8,459 bases of DNA, taken from positions 1-8,459 of the forward strand of contig PLRZ01000592.1 in NCBI GenBank assembly GCA_003164075.1, given 5' to 3'. The notes under the pieces were generated by a model, which did not search any database, was not told where the DNA came from, and saw nothing but the letters and a program-made list of their open reading frames with translations. The first letter of the stretch is position 1. Each line of letters starts with the position of its first letter. The DNA is from Bryobacterales bacterium (GTDB lineage Bacteria; Acidobacteriota; Terriglobia; Bryobacterales; Bryobacteraceae). Below, piece after piece: positions 6,760 through 8,459 of this stretch. A program made the translations under genes and the position numbers.

Positions 6760-7382
6760 TTCGCGAGTGCCTCCGAGAATTTACGGGCAGCCGCTTCCGA
6801 GATCAGGACGTTCTGGTGGCCCAGCAGATGATAGGGGTTTACGTCGCGGGTGGGGAGCAGGGTCACGCCCTTCAGATTGCGCAAACCCAGAAGCAGGTTG
6901 CGATTCTCGCCGTTGTCCACTACCAGGACCGTCTTTCCGGTGGCCAGGTTGGCCAGCGTGTCCATGGCGCTACGAGTCTTGTGATCGGCCAGGTTGAATT
7001 CGTGCACCACCTTCAACTCGCCGTCTTTCACCTTGGCCGAAAGCGCCGAACGCAGCGCGCCCTGGAGCATCTTGCGGGGAAGTTTGTAGCTGTAATCGCG
7101 CACCACCGGCCCGTGAACCGTGCCGCCGTGACGCCAGATGGGCGACCGTACCGAGCCGATACGCGCCCTGCCGGTGCCCTTCTGCTTCCACAACTTCTTG
7201 CCCGATCCGGCCACTTCGCTGCGGGTCTTGGTCTTGTGGTTGCCGGTGTGCTTGCCCGCCTGAAACTGGCGGACGGCTTCGTACAGCAACGATTCGTTGA
7301 CCTCGGCCCCGAAAACTTCGTCGGCCAGTTCCAACTCGCCGACCTTGGTATTTGTCAAATCCACTACGTCTACTGTGGGCAT
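6756..7382 (-). CDS. rplD: 50S ribosomal protein L4
   Basis: L4 reaches into the exit tunnel with an extended loop. In E. coli it also represses the S10 operon through the S10 leader and binds RNase E. The 208-residue product has the extended-loop signature from GSGKKLWKQKGTGRARIGS to RSPIWRHGG (about residues 59-87), and the C-terminal VLVVDNGENRNLLLGLRNLKGV region typical of the family. A GAGGT overlapping the L3 stop is seven bases before the ATG. The leader target used by E. coli L4 has no room here, since tuf lies directly before S10. Confidence 0.98.
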   Translation of the reverse strand: MPTVDVVDLTNTKVGELELADEVFGAEVNESLLYEAVRQFQAGKHTGNHKTKTRSEVAGSGKKLWKQKGTGRARIGSVRSPIWRHGGTVHGPVVRDYSYKLPRKMLQGALRSALSAKVKDGELKVVHEFNLADHKTRSAMDTLANLATGKTVLVVDNGENRNLLLGLRNLKGVTLLPTRDVNPYHLLGHQNVLISEAAARKFSEALAK

Positions 7383-7387
7383 GTGAG

Positions 7388-8020
7388 TTACCTCTTGGAC
7401 CTCCGCACCAGCACGTAGGCGCCGTTGGGGCCGGGGACCGCGCCTTTGATTACCAGCACGTTGTCCTCGGTATCCACCTCCACCACTTCCAGATTGCGCA
7501 CCGTCACCTGGGCGTTGCCCATGTGGCCTCCCATGCGCATACCGGGAACCACGCGCGAGGGGAAACTGGACGCGCCAATGGAACCGGGAGCGCGGTGAAA
7601 CATGGAACCGTGCGAGCCTTCGCCGCCGCGGAAATGGTGGCGCTTCACCACGCCGGCGAATCCTTTGCCCTTGCTGACGCCAATCACGTCCACCTTGTCC
7701 TTGGGCTTGAACTGATCCACCAGCACCTTGTCGCCGGCTTTGAAATCGTCATCGCCGGGGCGCAGCGCGAACTCCCGCATAAACTTGGAGCCCTCCACGC
7801 CGGCTTTCTTCAAGTGGCCGGTGATGGGCTTGTTGATGCGCTGCGGTTTGATAAACTCCACCAAACCCAGTTGAATGGCGTTGTAGCCGTCGGTGGTGGG
7901 CGTCTTGCGCTGCACCACCATGCACGGACCCGCCTTCAGCAGCGTCACCGGGACAGCTTGACCGTCGGGCCGGAACATCTGCGTCATACCGATCTTTTTG
8001 CCAAGGATTCCTGGACTCAT
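7388..8020 (-). CDS. rplC: 50S ribosomal protein L3
   Basis: L3 is an early assembly protein whose loop reaches toward the peptidyl transferase centre. The 210-residue product starts [16 protein letters not shown] and includes [16 protein letters not shown] (about residues 115-130), [20 protein letters not shown] and the ending [20 protein letters not shown]. The E. coli methylated glutamine (Gln150, target of PrmB) aligns with a Ser near position 152 here, so that modification is not expected; many bacteria share this. The start has only a weak GAGAG eight bases upstream, inside the repeat hairpin of the 87-nt S10-L3 spacer. L4 follows after 5 nt. Confidence 0.98.
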   Translation of the reverse strand: MSPGILGKKIGMTQMFRPDGQAVPVTLLKAGPCMVVQRKTPTTDGYNAIQLGLVEFIKPQRINKPITGHLKKAGVEGSKFMREFALRPGDDDFKAGDKVLVDQFKPKDKVDVIGVSKGKGFAGVVKRHHFRGGEGSHGSMFHRAPGSIGASSFPSRVVPGMRMGGHMGNAQVTVRNLEVVEVDTEDNVLVIKGAVPGPNGAYVLVRRSKR

Positions 8021-8024
8021 ACTG

Positions 8025-8110
8025 TAAGCTCTCAGCTTTCGGCCCTCAGCTTTCAGCTCGCGCTCCCAGCCGGTCTGGCTGAAAGCTGAAAGCTGATCGC
8101 TGAAAGCTTA
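8025..8110. repeat. CTTTCAG-type heptamer inverted repeat in the S10-L3 spacer
   Basis: Two 33-base arms, 8025-8057 and 8078-8110, are complementary at 27 of 33 positions around a 20-base loop. Each arm contains four 7-base units: tctcagc, tttcggc, cctcagc, tttcagc (8030-8057), and gctgaaa, gctgaaa, gctgatc, gctgaaa (8078-8105). The outer five base pairs include the S10 TAA stop codon (8108-8110), and the other arm carries the only candidate ribosome binding site for L3 (GAGAG, 8029-8033). A smaller nested CAGCC/GGCTG stem (8067-8071 with 8077-8081) is also possible. No U-run follows, so an intrinsic terminator is unlikely. Confidence 0.85.
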
Positions 8111-8428
8111 TTTCCCAAACGCCTTGATCTCTACGTCCACACCGGCCGGCAGGTCGAGCTTCATCAGCGCGTCGACCGTCTGCTGGGTCGGCTCCAGAAT
8201 GTCCAGGAGCCGTTTGTGCGTCCGGATTTCAAACTGCTCCCGCGACTTTTTGTCCACGTGCGGCGAGCGCAAAACGGTTGTGATACTGCGTGAAGTGGGC
8301 AGCGGAATCGGACCGGCGACAGTTGCGCCGGTCCGTTTCGCGGTATCCACGATTTCCGTCGTCGATTGGTCCAGCACACGGTGATCGTATGCCTTCAGAC
8401 GGATGCGTATTCGTTCTCTCAGGGCCAT
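8108..8428 (-). CDS. rpsJ: 30S ribosomal protein S10
   Basis: S10 is a 30S head protein that also acts, as NusE with NusB, in transcription antitermination. The 106-residue product is close to the usual 102-105. It reads [22 protein letters not shown] at the start, then [39 protein letters not shown], and ends with the [10 protein letters not shown] strand. All these are family hallmarks. The ATG lies seven bases after the tuf stop codon and has only a weak upstream purine run, so initiation is probably coupled to EF-Tu translation. Its TAA forms part of the following repeat hairpin. Confidence 0.99.
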   Translation of the reverse strand: MALRERIRIRLKAYDHRVLDQSTTEIVDTAKRTGATVAGPIPLPTSRSITTVLRSPHVDKKSREQFEIRTHKRLLDILEPTQQTVDALMKLDLPAGVDVEIKAFGK

Positions 8429-8435
8429 CTTTTGC

Positions 8436-8459
8436 CTACTTAATGATCTCGGTTACCGT
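8436..8459 (-). CDS. tuf: elongation factor Tu, last seven codons (partial)
   Basis: The minus strand at the window edge reads TVTEIIK followed by TAG. This matches the near-universal C-terminus of bacterial EF-Tu (GVVTEIIK-like), and tuf lies just upstream of rpsJ in many bacteria (str operon rpsL-rpsG-fusA-tuf). EF-Tu delivers aminoacyl-tRNA to the ribosomal A site. Only the last residues are visible, so copy number and completeness cannot be judged. Confidence 0.88.
   Translation of the reverse strand, partial: TVTEIIK

Noticed and set aside
7388..8020. Loss of the methylated glutamine in L3
   Set aside because: Residue identity at this loop varies among bacteria, and SIGASS-like sequences are common, so this is not a sign of damage or novelty.
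8021..8107. Internal promoter in the S10-L3 spacer
   Set aside because: Nearly all of the spacer is explained by heptamer repeats, and I could not see a convincing -10/-35 pair on the minus strand.
1..8459. Mobile element, CRISPR array, phage or other accessory system
   Set aside because: The window is filled by conserved ribosomal protein genes in canonical order, and no transposase, integrase, Cas or similar gene is present.

Overview
The window is a dense, single-direction ribosomal protein cluster read entirely from the minus strand. In transcription order (from high to low coordinates) it holds the last codons of tuf (EF-Tu), then S10, L3, L4, L23, L2, S19, L22, S3, L16, L29, S17 (the S10 operon order), then L14, L24, L5, S14, S8, L6, L18 and the first two codons of S5 (the spc operon order). 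Eighteen genes are complete and two are clipped by the window edges. Every complete gene has a full-length, intact frame and recognisable family motifs. I see no RNA gene, mobile element, CRISPR array or rho-independent terminator, and no stretch over 100 bases lacks a gene.

The organism is a bacterium of fairly high G+C with zinc-binding (CxxC) forms of S14 and L24. The gene order, the protein style and the short heptamer repeats between genes suggest an Acidobacteriota member, possibly of the Solibacter/Bryobacter group. That placement is a judgement from memory and has not been tested by a search.

Most junctions are very tight, with ATGA, TGATG or TAATG overlaps or gaps of 0 to 16 nt, and Shine-Dalgarno sites often sit across the previous stop codon. 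This implies one long, translationally coupled transcript supplying stoichiometric 30S and 50S proteins. Three junctions break the pattern with spacers of 80 to 96 nt: S10-L3, S17-L14 and S14-S8. All three carry heptanucleotide repeats. In S10-L3 and S17-L14 the heptamers form long imperfect inverted repeats that begin at, or include, the upstream stop codon and reach the ribosome binding region of the next gene. The S17-L14 copy sits at the classical boundary between the S10 and spc operons.

Other unusual points are a roughly 120-residue low-complexity tail on S3 with DRG repeats and an RGG-like patch, an S14 of intermediate length that mixes long-type and zinc-type traits, and a 7-nt tuf-S10 junction that leaves no room for an S10 leader of the E. 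coli kind. The window is otherwise ordinary core genome. I do not see a novel multi-gene system in it; the repeats inside the operon are the most interesting signal.
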